Shown one piece after another: positions 20,709 through 33,388 of a DNA stretch of 64,000 nt. Each line of letters begins with the position of its first letter. Position 1 is the stretch's first letter. Location: NCBI RefSeq assembly GCF_033568475.1, contig NC_133120.1, forward strand, positions 172,639,991-172,703,990, given 5' to 3'. The position numbers and the translations under genes are program-made. The notes below the pieces were generated by a model. It saw only the letters and a program-made list of their open reading frames with translations. It was not told the origin of the DNA and did no database searches. The DNA comes from Henckelia pumila (taxonomy: Eukaryota > Streptophyta > Magnoliopsida > Lamiales > Gesneriaceae).

Positions 20709-22723
20709 CGTGGGGACCTCGGGTTTCTAATCTCATTCTAGGTCAATTAATGATACATTAACAATTAATCATATACAAAAAGATTAATCAAACCAAATTT
20801 TTTTTTTTGTGAATAGTGCTCCGCTAGATCTATAAGATCTTACCGATCGATCGGGCACATTTTCAGATTCTCAGTTTTGGAAAAATCAGGCCTCGCTCGA
20901 TCGGTTATATTTAACCGATCGATCGGCCTCTCTGCCAGAAAACAAACAGCAAAAACGTTTGCTGTCACAACGTGGAACAATCAATCCAAATCATCAAGAA
21001 CCAACTAAAATCATGGTTATCAATTCTAGAACTTGCATATATACACATATGAAGTCTCAAGCATCAATCCATGCGATTATTACATCAAACGGATAGTTAT
21101 AAAGGCATTAAACTATCAACTACACAAAGTGTACTTGAAGACATAATTCTTCTACAAGTTTGATGTATTCTAGAGTCCAACTTTAGCTAAAATCCGAGTC
21201 CTCACTTGCTAAACTCTCTCCCAAGCTGTCAATGTCGTCTTTGATCGGCTCCTGCCCCCTCTGTTGCCATGCACACATACAAAACAAAGCAACAGCCGGA
21301 TAAACTCCGGTGAGAAAATATTCTCAATATAATCGACATATATAAATCGTTAAAGAAATCATATCAACTCTATATATAATCGACTCAACGATAGAGTAAA
21401 TAACGCATATATCGATTCAGAATTAATTCATATATCGTCGTTGCCATCAAGATTCGTAACCGATCTTGATATGGATATCCATCTATCTTAGTCATTTTGG
21501 ACTAGAAAATAAGATTGCCTCAGATCTTGACATAGAATCACTTCAATATCATATCATAGCATCATCGTATTGACTCAAACTCAATGATCCACTACCTGAG
21601 ATTGATCGACAACACCAAAATCAAATCAAAACAATAAACAAGTATGTGTTTTTGGCGGGACAACTCAAGAAACGTCATTCTCGAGTTTCGAATCCCTGAC
21701 TTGCAATGTCGTCATTATACCTTCGTATTTCTCGATTCTGAATACTTCAAATTTGAAATATAACAATCGGAACATTCATATCAAACTTCATTCAAGATGA
21801 TCAATCCAAATTCTGATCAAACTCATCAATATAACTTCAATACAATCTCTTCAAACCTTAAGCAAACTTCTTCGGTTCAAAGTCGGACTTCTTGAGTTGA
21901 TCGAGCTTGAAACTAATTTGAAACTGAATAAGAAAATTGCTATAACATCATCGACAGCCAGACAAAGATTTCAGCTCAATCATAGGCTATCAAAACAGCT
22001 TCAAAACACGAATCGACAGCGTAGCGATTGAAAATTGGTAACCGACAAAATACCGTAATCATTTCTCAACTCATATCAGCATATAACTTATAAAAACCAG
22101 CAAATTATCATCATAATACCATATATCAGTAGTTATATAGCATGAATCATAAGCTGGAGATCATAAAAACACAATCGATAGTTGTTCGTCGATTCGGGTT
22201 TGAAAATATATGATACAACACTTCAAGAACATGATCATAAGCAAACGTACTGATTTCTGCCATATCTTGATTCTCGAAACATTTTGAAAGAAATAAAAAC
22301 TTACACTAGATCGAAGCCCTTGTCACAAGGATTCCAGAACACTTTTCGGAATCGCAATCGGACGATCGGATCAAAAGTTACGGCAATTTGAAAATCAAGA
22401 AATCAAAAGGAAATGAAGAGGATCGGCTTCTCTGTTCTAATTTTCTGAATCCCTTTACATATCACACGTATACATGCTGAGACATCAATTAAAATCTGAT
22501 AACTGTAAGCATAATTGCCATTTAGTCCCTCAATTCTTCAATATTTGCAATTTGGTCCCCGACCCTCTTTTTAATTCAATTTCAATCCAAAATAATTTAA
22601 GAATATTAGAATTTAAATAAAACTTCTAAATATTCCAAAATTAAATATACTCGGATTAAAATTAAATTATCTCGGATTACATTAAATAATCCTGGATTAA
22701 ATTAAATAATCCTGAGCCTTACA
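20709..22723 (-). repeat. Gypsy B 3' LTR (2,015 bp)
   Basis: In element sense it starts TGTAAGGCTCAGG at 22723 and ends GGTCCCCACG at 20709. The last base is mutated, since the other LTR ends CCCCACA. The terminal 220 bp carry the palindromic words CTCGATCGGTTATATT and AACCGATCGATCGG. Confidence 0.92.
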
Positions 22724-22738
22724 TTTCTCCCCCACTAA
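22724..22738 (-). promoter_or_regulatory. Polypurine tract, gypsy B
   Basis: The minus strand reads TTAGTGGGGGAGAAA immediately before the LTR start. Confidence 0.88.
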
Positions 22739-24476
22739 GACATGAGTTCGTCCTTGAATTCATAAACAGTCAAGATATGCAGTCTATATACACATAAGAA
22801 TAAAGAGTAATAGAAAACTGAATAAGAACTCACATCAGTGGAATAGGTAAGGAATTCTCTGCTCATGTCTTCTTCAACTTCCCACGTCGTTTCTTCAACT
22901 CCATGCCGACTCCATTGAATCTTCACCAATGGAATGGTCTTCGTTCGGAGTTTCTTTTTTTTCATATCAAGTATCTGAATCGGCTGTTTAAAGTAGCTAA
23001 GAGTTTCATCCAACTCAGCTTCATCAGGTTGCAAGATATGAGATTCATCAGGTTGCAAGATATGAGATTCATCAGGTTGATACTTGCGAAGCATCGAGAC
23101 ATGAAATACATCATGGATACCAGATAAAGATGTAGGAAGAGCGAGTCGATAAGCAAGATTGCCTATCTTCTTGAGTATCTCATACGACCCAATAAATCGC
23201 GGAGATAACTTCCCTCGCTTGCCAAATCTGACTGTGCCCCTAAACGGTGAAATCTTCAAAAACACTCTATCTCCCTGTTCAAAAGATAATGGCCGACGTC
23301 GAACATTCGCATATCTGGCTTGTCTATGTTGTGCTGTTCTCATTCTCCGCTGGATCAACTTCACTTTCTCAGTCATCTGTCTAATCATATCCGTTCCCAA
23401 CTCCGGCACCTCTGATACGTCATCCCAATACAACGGCGATCGACATTTCTTCCCATACAATTCTTAAAATGGAGCCATCTCTATACTCGTTTGATGGCTG
23501 TTATTATATGAAAAATCCACAAGTGGTATGGAATCTTGCCATGTAGTACCAAAATCAAGTACGACAGCTCTAAGCATATCCTCAAGAGTCTGAATAGTTC
23601 GTTCAGATTGTCCGTCAGTTTGAGGATGATAAGCAGTACTCAAATGTAAGCGCGTACCTAGGGCTTCCTGTAGGCTATGACAAAAGTGCGAAGTAAATAT
23701 AGGATCTCGATCAGATACAATCGATTTTGGCACACCGTGCAGTCTTACCACTTCTCGAATATAGAGATCTGCCATTTGATCATGATGATAAGTCATTCGG
23801 TAGGGAATAAAACACGTAGCTTTTGTCAACCTGTCAATGATCATCCAAACAGCATCACATCCTCGGGCTGATCGTGGCAATTTTGTCACAAAATCCATGG
23901 AAATATGGCCTCATTCCATTCAGGAATAGATAAACTCTGCAATAGACCTCCAGGCTTCTTCCTTTCAGCCTTCACATGTTGGCAATTCAGACATTTTGAT
24001 AAATATTCAGTCACATCAGACTTCATTTGTTTCCACCAGTACTGATCATTGTACATTTTTCTGCCTCTAGGGTGAATGCTGAATCTACTGCTATGAGCTT
24101 CTTTCAGTATTTGTTGTTTCAAAAAAACTACATCTGGAATAACAATTCGGTTATTCACATACAACACATCATCATCACTAACCTTATATTCAGACTGATG
24201 TCCTGATCTGATCATTTCAATCGACCTCTGAACATTCAAATCAGATTTTTGTGCTTCTTTGATTCGAATCAACAGTTCTGGCTCAGCACTGATAGCACAA
24301 ACTCTCATCGGCCTTCTATTTGTCGCAAATATTAATCCAAAAATACAGCAATATTCAATTAAATGAGATATACCTATAGTAGACAAGGACAAATAACATA
24401 CCTTTCTACTTAGGGCATCTGCTGCTGCATTCGACTTCCCTGGATAATATTTGATTTCACAATTGAAATCTTTCAA
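22735..24476 (-). pseudogene. Gypsy B integrase and chromodomain, two breaks
   Basis: First frame (24476-23886): the end of RNase H (YPGKSNAAADALSRK) then the HHCC zinc-binding part (HSSRFSIHPRG ... CLNCQHVK). After a frameshift near 23890 the catalytic core (23898-23464) shows Asp in MDFVTKLP, Asp in VSDRDPIFTS and Glu in HPQTDGQSERT, so the DDE triad is present. A stop falls after MAPF at 23464. The last frame (23460-22735) has KKCRSPLYW, GKRGKLSPRFIGSYEIL and a chromodomain (PIQILDMKKKKLRTK ... EETTWEVEEDM). In the linker the octapeptide QPDESHIL is repeated in tandem by a 24-bp duplication (about 23020-23085). Confidence 0.9.
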
Positions 24477-24866
24477 TAAATCGAGTCATCTTCTTTGTCT
24501 CATGTTCAGCTCAGATTGTGAAAACAGATACTTCAAACTCTTGTGATCAGAAAAGATTTCGAATTTCTCACCATATAAATAATGTCGCCAGATCTTCAAT
24601 GCAAAGACGATCGCTGCCAATTCAAGATCATGAATTGGATATCTAACTTCATGTGGTTTCAGTTGTCGAGAAGCATACGCTACAACATGTCCTCTCTACA
24701 TTAATACACATCCCAAACCTTGGTGAGAAGCATCACAATAAACAAAAAAATCACCAGTACTTGAAGGGATTGTCAAGACTGGTGCTGTAGTCAATCTTTT
24801 TTTCATCTCTAGAAAACTAGATTCACATGCTTCAGACCACACAAACGGTACATTCTTCTGTGTAAG
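24477..24866 (-). pseudogene. Gypsy B RNase H, multiple stops
   Basis: The minus strand reads through [53 protein letters not shown] and [20 protein letters not shown]. These are the expected RNase H motifs, including the DAS and DHKSL residues. In-frame stops occur at the borders (24867 and near 24480) and after GLGCVLM near 24695; at least two fit CAG to TAG. Confidence 0.85.
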
Positions 24867-26309
24867 CTATGTAATAGGCTTTGAAATAGACGAAAAATCT
24901 CGGATAAATCGACGATAATATCCTGCCAAGCCCATGAAAATTCTGATTTTAGGCACAGATGTCGGTCTCTGCCAACTGATCACAGCTTCAACTTTACTCG
25001 GATCAACTGAAATACCATCTCCTGAAATGATATGACCCAGAAATATCACCTGTTTCAACCAAAACTCACATTTGGTTAGCTTAGCATACAGTTTCTCCTC
25101 TCTCAGCGTCTTCAGAACTGTTCTCAAGTGGTCAGCATGATCACACAAATTCTTAGAGTATATCAAAATATCATCGATAAATATGATCACGAAGTCATCT
25201 AAATACTTTTGAAATACTCTATTAATCAATCCCATAAACACTGTTGGTGCATTCGTTAGACCAAAAGGCATGACTATAAATTCATAATGGCCATACCTGG
25301 TTCTAAAAGCAGTTTTAGGGATATCCTCGTCTCTTACCCTCAATTGATGATAGCCAGATCGTAAATCAATCTTCAAATATACTGACGAACCCTGCAATTG
25401 ATCAAATAAATCATCTATACGAGTTAAAGGATAGTGATTCTTTACCGTTGCCTTGTTCAATTGCCGGTAGTCAATACATAGCCTCATCGATCCGTCTTTC
25501 TTTCTAACAAACAAAACCGAAGCACCCCAAGGGGAAACATTCGGTCTAATATAGCCTTTGGCTAACAACTCTTCAAGCTGTTCTTTCAATTCTTTCAATT
25601 CAATTGGTGTCATACGGTAAGGTGCTTTCGATATTGATTGCGTACCTGACATCAATTCTATGCTGAAATCTACCTCTCGAAATGGAGGCAATCCCGGAAT
25701 CTCGTCAGGAAAAACATCAGTGAATTCACTAAACACTGGCAAGTCAGCCAATTTCAGGCTAGTTTTCATCGTATCAACTGCGTAAATGAGAAATCCCTCT
25801 GCCCCTTTCTGCAATAGATTAGTCATGGAAAGAACAGATATCAAGGAAATTCTAGCTCGTGAACCCTTACCATAAAATTTCCACTCGTCAGCCATCTCCA
25901 GTCTGAACCTTACAATTTTCTGAAAGAAATCAACTGTAGCTCTATACTTGGTTAGCATATCGATACCGATGATACAGTAAAAATCAGATAAACCAAGAAC
26001 AATATAGTCCAGCTCAATCTCATGAACCTCAAATTGCAGTGTACAATTTCTGACAGACTTCACTGATATCATACCTCTTCCCAAAGGAGATGAAATAGAC
26101 ACTACGATCGCTAAGGGTTCAACAGGCAATTCATGTAATGCAACAAATTGTTCGGAAATAAACGTGTGTGATGCACCAGTATCAAATAATACATAGGCAG
26201 GATAACTAGAAATGAAACAGTTACCTGCAATCACATCATCAGGTGTCGCTTGTGCTTGCTCCTCAGTCAATGCAAAAATCCTAGCCTGCTGCCTTGGAGG
26301 TTTATTCAC
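24867..26309 (-). pseudogene. Gypsy B protease and reverse transcriptase (open, 480 aa)
   Basis: A long open frame. Near residues 40-50 is the aspartic protease motif [12 protein letters not shown]. The RT follows with [76 protein letters not shown] and the catalytic box [10 protein letters not shown]. The frame closes at TAG 24867, just before RNase H, so it is not a complete polyprotein, but its own catalytic motifs are intact. The N-terminal Met is arbitrary because it is continuous with the gag-pol linker. Confidence 0.92.
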
Positions 26310-26329
26310 TGACTGACCTCCTCCTCCTC

Positions 26330-27428
26330 CTCCTGCTCTACCCTGTGTTGTTGGTTGTGGTTAGAACGAATGTAAAGAAGATGCAGATTGAGCCACTGGT
26401 CTCGATGATCCAGTATCCTGTGCACCTCCAGAACCACGCTGTGGGTAGACTCGTGCAAAATGACTTGTCTGATTGCAAATGTGACAAGTACCAAAAACTC
26501 CTCGGCATTGTTCACTGGTATGAAGTCCTCCACACTTGGTACAATACACATCAGATTTTTGTCCAACTCTCTACTGTTTGGATCCACTTGAACTAGAAGA
26601 GCTACCACCAGGGCGTTTAAACTATTTACTTTTACCTTTAAAGAAATTTTTCTTACCACTACTGCTTCCTCCAGCATCAAATCGAGGTAGTGGTGGAATC
26701 TGTGGCTGCTCTTGCGGTGGTTTTATTGGCTGTGGCACAAACTGTGCTCCTCGTTGCCTCAATATCCCTGCCTCAGCTCCCTTTGCATGATTCAGTGCAT
26801 CGGCAAAGTTATTCGGTCTTCCCGAATTTACAAGAGTAAACACATTTGGATTCAAGCCATTTATAAATTGATCGGCTTGTGCTTCATCACTGACAGCAAT
26901 ATGTGGAGCAAACTTCAACAGGCTAGTGAATTTTGCAACATATTCTTTAATATTCATCGGTCCCTGTTGCAAACTCGCAAACTCCGCTCCCTTGTCCTTA
27001 CGATAAGAAACAGGAAAGAATCGCTGATAGAAAGCAGTTTTAAATACAGACCATGTGATAACTGTACCTTGATGTTCAAATGCCCTCTTTGTCGCTATCC
27101 ACCAACTCTTTGCAAGTCCATGTAGTTGATGAATCACTATTCTCACACGCCGATCATCTGTATAGTCGAGGAACTCGAATAACTGCTCAATATCCTCTAG
27201 CCAATTTTCACAATCCACAGCATTCTCAGTTCCGTGTAACATCGGGGGTTTGAATGACTCGAATCGATTCAGAAGTTTCTCCATAGGATTAGCATCACCA
27301 AACACATCAGCAGAAGTACTACTCTATCCAGGTTCAGGTGCTGTCACTGGTATCTGTGCAGCATTAATCTGTTCAGGCTGATGTACTGCCAATGTCTGTC
27401 TAACTCTCGGTGCAGGTCGAGGAGGCAT
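26330..27428 (-). pseudogene. Gypsy B gag with two zinc knuckles
   Basis: Probable start is ATG at 27428 (MPPRPAPRVRQTL). A TAG at 27324-27326 precedes the main 227-aa frame (27305-26622), which has FKPPMLHGTENAVDCENWLE and FASLQQGPMNIKEYVAKF. Another TAG (26622-26624, CAG-like context) precedes the nucleocapsid. The first knuckle, CTKCGGLHTSEQC, keeps its Cys/His ligands. The second, CHICNQTSHFARVY, has lost its last Cys. A Gly/Arg-rich tail leads to protease. Confidence 0.88.
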
Positions 27429-27763
27429 ATCTGATAATCAACAGATTAGTGTACATTTCATTATCTTATCAAACACATTTATGTTTCAGGCTCTCCTCTT
27501 ATTAGCATTTTCATGCATCTTCCAGAGATCGAGTTCTGATTTATACATATTCAATACATGCTGTTACTCAACTTCAGAAAATCTAATAGCATGTAATTTG
27601 AAAGACTATACTACATACTCTTCTCATTTAATCACAAAATCATGTGATCATAAACATCAGAAGGTAATAAGTCATATACCATACAAGTATGAAATTAATA
27701 AATAAAGCAATCGAACAGACTCGATCTACCCCGCTCATTTATTCTCAGTCCGAGAAACTTAAA
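27429..27763 (-). other. Gypsy B leader
   Basis: About 330 bp between gag ATG and PBS on the minus strand. No coding sequence or repeat recognised. Confidence 0.5.
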
Positions 27764-27774
27764 TCTCTGATACC
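27764..27774 (-). promoter_or_regulatory. Primer binding site, gypsy B
   Basis: The minus strand reads TGGTATCAGAG, 6 bases from the LTR end CCCCACA. Confidence 0.88.
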
Positions 27775-27780
27775 ACCTGT

Positions 27781-29786
27781 TGTGGGGACCTCGGGTTGCT
27801 AATATCATTCTAGGGCAATTAATGATACATTAACAATTAATCATATACAAAAAGAATAATCAAACCAAAATTTTTTGTGTGAATAGTGCTTCGCTAGATC
27901 GGTAAGATCTTACCGATCGATCGGGCACATTTTTAGATTCTCTGTTTTGGAAAAATCAGGCCTCGCTCAATCGGTTATATTTAACCGATCGATCGGCCTC
28001 TCTGCCAGAAAACAAACAGAAAAAAAGTTTGCTGTCACAACGTGGAACAATCAATCCAAATCATCAAGAACCAACTCAAATCATGGTTATCAATTCTAGA
28101 ACTTGCATATATACACATATGAAGTCTCAAGCATCAATCCATGCGATTATTACATCAAACGGATAGTTATAAAGGCATTAAACTATCAACTACACAAAGT
28201 GTACTTCAAGACATAATTCTTCTACAAGTTTGATGTATTCTACAGTCCAACTTTAGCTACAACCCGAGTCCTCACTTGCTAAACTCTCTCCCAAGCTGTC
28301 AATGTCGTCTTTGATCGGCTCCTGCCCCCTCTGTTGTCATGCACACATACAAAACAAAGCAACAGCTGGATAAACTCCGGTGAGAAAACATTCTCAGTAT
28401 AATCGACATATATAAAGCGTTAAAGAAATCATATCAACTCTATATATAATCGACTCAACAATAGATTAAATAACGCATATATCGATCCAAAATTGATTCA
28501 TATATCGTCGTTTCCATCAAGATTCGTAACCGATCTTGACATGGATATCCATCTATCTTAGTCATTCTGGACTAGAAAATAAGATCGCCTCAGATCTTGG
28601 CATAGAATCAATTAAATATCATATCATATCATCATCGTATCAACTCAAACTTAATGATCCACTACCTAAGATCGATCGACAACACCAAAATCAAATCAAA
28701 ACAATAAACAAGTATGTGGTTTTGGCGGGACAACTCAAGAAACGTCATTCTCGAGTTTCAAATCCCTGACTTGCGATGTCGTCATTATACCTTCGTATTT
28801 CTCGATTATGAATACTTCAAATCTGAAATATAACAATCAGAACATTCATTTCAAACTTCATTCAAGATGATAAATCCAAATTCTGATCAAACTCATCAAT
28901 ACAACTTCAATACAATCTCTTCAAACCTCAAGCAAACTTCTTCGGTTCAAAGTCGGACATCTTGAGTTGATCGAGCTTGAAACTAATCTGAAACTGAATA
29001 AGAAAATTTCTATAACATCATCGAGAGCTAGACAAAGATTTTAGCTCAGTCATAGGCTATCAAAACAGCTTCAAAACACGAATCGACAGCGTAGCGATTG
29101 AAAATCGGTAACCGACAAAATATCGTAATTATTTCTCAACTCATATCAGCATATAACCTATAAAAACCAGCAAATTATCATCATAATCCCATATAAAGTA
29201 GGTATATAGAATGAATCATAAGCTGGAGATCATAAAAAACACAATCGATAGTTGTTCGTCGATCGGGTTTGAAAATATACGATACAACACTTCAAGAACA
29301 TGATCATAAGCAAACGTACTGATTTCTGCCATATCTTGATTCTCAAAACATGCTGAAAGAAATAAAAACTTACACTAGATAAAAGCCCTCGTCACAAGGA
29401 TTCCAGAACACTTTTCGGAATCGAAATCGGACGATCGGATCAAAAGTTACGGCAATTTGAAAATCAAGAAATCAAAAGGAAATGAAGAGGATCGGCTTCT
29501 CTGTTCTAATTTTCTGAATCCCTTTACATATCACACGTATACATGCTGAGACATCAATTAAAATCTGATAACTTTAAGCATAATTGCCGTTTAGTCCCTC
29601 AATTCTTCAATATTTGCAATTTGGTCCCCGACCCTCTTTTTAATTCAATTTCAATCCAAAATAATTAAAGAATATTAGAATTTAAATCAAAACTCTAAAT
29701 ATTCCCAAATTAAATATACTCGGATTAAATTATCTCGGATTACATTAAATAATCCTGGATTAAATTAAATAATCCTGGGCCTTACA
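27781..29786 (-). repeat. Gypsy B 5' LTR (2,006 bp)
   Basis: TG...CA ends (TGTGGGGACC at 27781, GCCTTACA at 29786 on plus). Near-identical to 20709-22723, including the CGATCGGTTA palindromes (27895-28000). Followed by TSD copy GTGAT (29787-29791). Confidence 0.93.
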
Positions 29787-29791
29787 GTGAT

Positions 29792-30225
29792 GATCGAGTA
29801 TGAAACTTCGGGCGTAGCAGAGGATTGGGAGAAATGTGTAGGACACTGTTGTCCAACTTTCTTTGACCTGGGAAGGCACCTCTCAAAATTCTCTACAAGA
29901 AGTTGGAGAGATTGTCATGAAGATCCTGCATCATCTACCAGATAATAGACCCCACAATATTGGAAAGATCCGATATATTAGTAAGATCTTTAAGATCTTT
30001 GGAAGAAGAGGTTCTACCAGAAGTTTGCACTGATGCATAGTAGAGGCAGCCAACAACCTCACGTTCAAGATCATTTGATACCAGGAGGATTACGACCATT
30101 GGGTTGTTTAAAGGTATCATAGACAGAATGTAAGATTTACGCATTCAGTCAGATTGTAAGTTGTTAGGACGGAGACACTTATTAGGGGTTGTATTTTGAA
30201 CTGCAGCTTTAGCAACTTATTGAGA
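29792..30225 (+). other. Gypsy A internal remnant, not assignable
   Basis: Continues gypsy A after the B insertion. A frame with VAEDWEKCVGHCC hints at a worn gag segment, but the rest does not read as any domain I know. Confidence 0.35.
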
Positions 30226-30438
30226 TTATTGACTTTTAGGATTGGACCCTAGACTTGTTCTACTAGGACTGCCTTAGAAAGCTACATAATTACTTATTGA
30301 GATTTTCAGCAAGTATGCATGCTTATATGTTGCATTTTATGTGTCATGATACATGTTTTATTCCATTGATATATTATGTTGCGTGTGCATATTCATGTTG
30401 AGCCGATTCTCCTTCGAGATAGCCTTAGTAGTAGGGTT
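30226..30438 (+). repeat. Gypsy A LTR fragment, displaced
   Basis: Nearly identical to 19726-19940 of the gypsy A LTR (GACTTTTAGGATTGGACCCT ... GAGATAGCCTTAGTAGTAGG). It has no LTR ends of its own, so it is a piece moved by recombination or repair. Confidence 0.82.
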
Positions 30439-30444
30439 GCTCAT

Positions 30445-31205
30445 GAAAGAGTGGGTGCCCTGCTAAGCCAACTTGTGGCTGAGGGCTTTGATGACTCTTA
30501 TTGTAAACGATCTTTGTTTAATGTAATTTACACTCTTTATTGGCATATACTTTATCTTTTGTCATATTGTTATGTTGTGACGTACTATACGAAGTTTAGA
30601 TAAAGACCTTGAATATACTAGAGTGCATGTTAGATGTGATAGTGGATATGGATGACTATCATGAAACACATCTTATTATCACTGCATATTCCAAACTGTT
30701 CCTAGTCAATTGAGCCGTCTGTAATGAGGATAAGGATCGCTCGAGATTGAGACTAGCATTTGCGATGCCAAGTACCACGTTTCATTGGTATGGAACATGG
30801 AGATGTTAAAAGCATGCAAATGAATATTCATTGGATGGATGATCGAACTACCCTATTCGGACTTTTCAAGTGGTTCTGACTTGTCGAGTGGATGAGTCCG
30901 TGGTTTTGGTTGTACACCATTAATCCTTACTACTTGAAACATCATGGAGACTCTATATGCTAGTACTGTACTTTGATTCGTTTACCGGCTCCATGAGGGT
31001 CATCATGTGTCGAGATTGGGTGCAGTTACGACACATATAGGAGTCAATGTTTTGTTTTCAAGAATTCACCACACACGTGCAAGCGTGGATATCCTATGCG
31101 ATCTGAGAAAATATTAGTGTGACAAATCTCTGGCCAGAGTACATGATGTGCTTTAGGATACATGGTTTCCTGGTTGCACATGCGATGTCACTATTTGATC
31201 TTCAA
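30445..31205 (+). repeat. Copia-2-family LTR fragment
   Basis: Starts TGAAAGAGTGGGTGCC, like the LTRs at 49875 and 56823, and follows them to GATCTTCAAG near 31205. It is then replaced by gypsy gag sequence. The right 60% of the LTR is missing, and identity is lower than between the two LTRs of copia-2. Confidence 0.85.
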
Positions 31206-31950
31206 GAGGAGTTGCTACTTGGGCCGAGTTCCGCATAGCTTTTCAGAAGCTGTATTTTTCTCATGCACTTCGTTAGACGAAACCGAGTGAGTTGTTGAAT
31301 CTACGTTAGGGAGCTATGTCGATTGACGAGTACCAGCAGAAGTTCTTTGACTTGTTTTCCTATTGCCCTGAGATTGCTGACAGCTCAGAGATGAAGTATA
31401 ATTTGTTTCTTCAAGGCCTTAACCCAGAGATTCAAGACCGGGTGGCGGTTGGTGATGACATGACTTATGAGGGGCTGGTGAGTCGATGTCACCAGGCGCA
31501 GGATAGCATTCGACGTAACAGGTCTTTCTCTCAGTCTAGGCCTGCGAGTTCCTTGGGTCCTCGTGCACAGTCTTTTAAGAAGTCTTGATCCACTTCTTCC
31601 TCTAGTTCTGGTGGCGTCACCCATTTTGGGAAGAAAGAGAAGTGCGACCATTGCGGGAAGAATCAGCCGACGGACAAATGCCGTAAAGCTTCTGGAGCGT
31701 GCTTTCTATGTGGAGAGGTTGGTCATCTTCGGAGGGATTGTCCACTTGCTAGAGGAGGTGGTTTTGGTTCTGGTTCAGGATCGGGTTCTCATACCACCGT
31801 TCAGCAGAGATCGTAGGGACAGTCTTCTGGGAGTTCTCATCTGAAGCCGCGGACATCTAGTCAGGTGTTTGCCTTGAAGCATGATCAATCAGTGGAGGAG
31901 AATGAGATGGTCATCGCAGGTACATTTCTATTATATGGCATGCCTGCTTT
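31206..31950 (+). pseudogene. Gypsy A gag C-terminal half and nucleocapsid
   Basis: Reads WAEFRIAFQKLYFSHALR, then GAMSIDEYQQKFFDLFSYCP, LFLQGLNPEIQDRVAVGDD and a Ser/Arg-rich stretch. Next come two Cys clusters, CDHCGKNQPTDKC and the intact CCHC knuckle CFLCGEVGHLRRDC, then SVEENEMVIAG leading into protease. In-frame stops are TAG at 31274, 31307 and 31814 (each where CAG is expected) and TGA near 31586. The N-terminal half of gag is lost to the LTR fragments on its left. Confidence 0.87.
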
Positions 31951-31955
31951 TGTAC

Positions 31956-33383
31956 TGGCAGTGCTAAGTCGTGTCACGCCCAAATTACCCAACTCAAATC
32001 AGATAACAAAATATGAAGTAGTATGAGTAGGGATCGTTCCCACGAGAAAAGTGAAATTTAAATAGTGTTTTAAAATACTGAAAGTAAAAAAAGGGGTTTT
32101 TTGGATTTTACTAACTACTATGCAAGAATTAAAATAAAAAGATCAATAAACTAACGAGACTTGGTATCGGTCGACTACACCCTTGAAAGTATTCATTCGA
32201 TCATCGATTCCTAAAAATAATTAATTCAAATTGAATATTCATCATTGGAAATTTAATTCCTGTTTCACCTTAATTTTAGTTAATTAGACACCATCGTTCT
32301 AAGTTAACCCTTACCCCATAAATTAACCCACTACCAGCGATTAGATTTAAATCCACGGCAGCATTCAAATGAGTAAAACTGATGAATCTAGACAACAAAA
32401 ATACCAGCGATTGTATTTAATCTAGTCAATTGTTGTTCCTACGATTTAACAAATTCACCAGCAGAAAATATTAATCATAGTTGCTTCACAAATTAGATGA
32501 TTCAAACAATTACGAATTTGAGTTCTAATTTAGCAATAGATTGTATAGCAAAATCCTAAGATGATCAATCCTAAAATCTCACATACAAGCATGACAATCA
32601 ATCCAAAATAACTCTTGATACGCAATTTGGAATTAAACAATAGAAAACTGAATCTCACAAATAAAATAACTCAAGGGTTCGTATTCCTCAACCAAGTACT
32701 AAAACTTAGCCACAAATATTCATGAATTCTCTAGAAAATTTCATGAAATAAAATTAAATCTAAGAAAAGAGATAAGAAACCTAGCTGCCAGATGAGTTCT
32801 TCTGTTCTATGCGTCCAATCCTCCTCCCAATGACTCTAAAATTTGAGATATATCATTTTATTAAGGCTAGAATCCTTCAGAATTAAAATTCCTAATTTAA
32901 CAGATTTTTTCCAAAAAATTCGTCGCGATCGATCTGATTTGTTGAGCGGATCGAGTGCCCCAAATTATGCCAACTTTCTGTCCAACTTTCTTTATGCTCC
33001 CGCTTGATCGGTTGAATTGGATGGATCAAGCGCGCAGCTTTTTTTCCAGCGAGCAGCGATTTTGAAAAATTCATATCCAAAGATCTAGTCGTCGGATGGA
33101 GCTCAAATTTAAACAGCTGCTTCAAAACATCCTGATCTTTATTCTGAATTGTGAAGATTGGATTTGGATTTCTCTAAAATTAAAAATGATTTTCTGACCA
33201 TTGCTGCTTCGTAATTCTTCTCTTATCTCGGCTCTTTCCTTCCATCTTTAGCTCCATTTATTCACTTTTCCTATATCAAATCACATACAATGATTAGGAA
33301 CTATAACATGAATTTATCCAATCAAAATACACCTAATCATCACAAATTAACTCAATCAAACATAGGAAAATACCATCACATCA
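31956..33383 (-). mobile_element. Solo LTR of the LARD1 family (1,428 bp, TSD TGTAC)
   Basis: Matches the LARD1 LTR end to end: TGGCAGTGCTAAGTCGTG at left, CATCACATCA at right. TGTAC flanks it at 31951-31955 and 33384-33388. No internal sequence remains, so it arose by LTR-LTR recombination. It splits the gypsy A frame precisely between GMPAFVL and IDTGASHSF. It carries the shared U3 module (about 33050-33185). Confidence 0.93.
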
Positions 33384-33388
33384 TGTAC

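Larger units (their letters stand above)
20709..29786 (-). mobile_element. Gypsy B: complete chromodomain Ty3/gypsy element (9.1 kb)
   Basis: Both LTRs, PBS, PPT, gag, protease, RT, RNase H, integrase and chromodomain are present on the minus strand in normal order, with a perfect 5-bp TSD. Internal coding is interrupted by several stops and at least one frameshift, so the copy is probably dead. The two LTRs differ by a few percent by eye. It is inserted in the leader/gag part of gypsy A. Confidence 0.93.

Noticed and set aside
30376..30603. A 75-aa plus-strand frame
   Set aside because: It crosses the joint of two LTR fragments and has no domain.
31385..31844. Alternative frames on both strands over gypsy A gag
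   Set aside because: Shadows of the true gag frame, which alone has the zinc knuckle and gag motifs.
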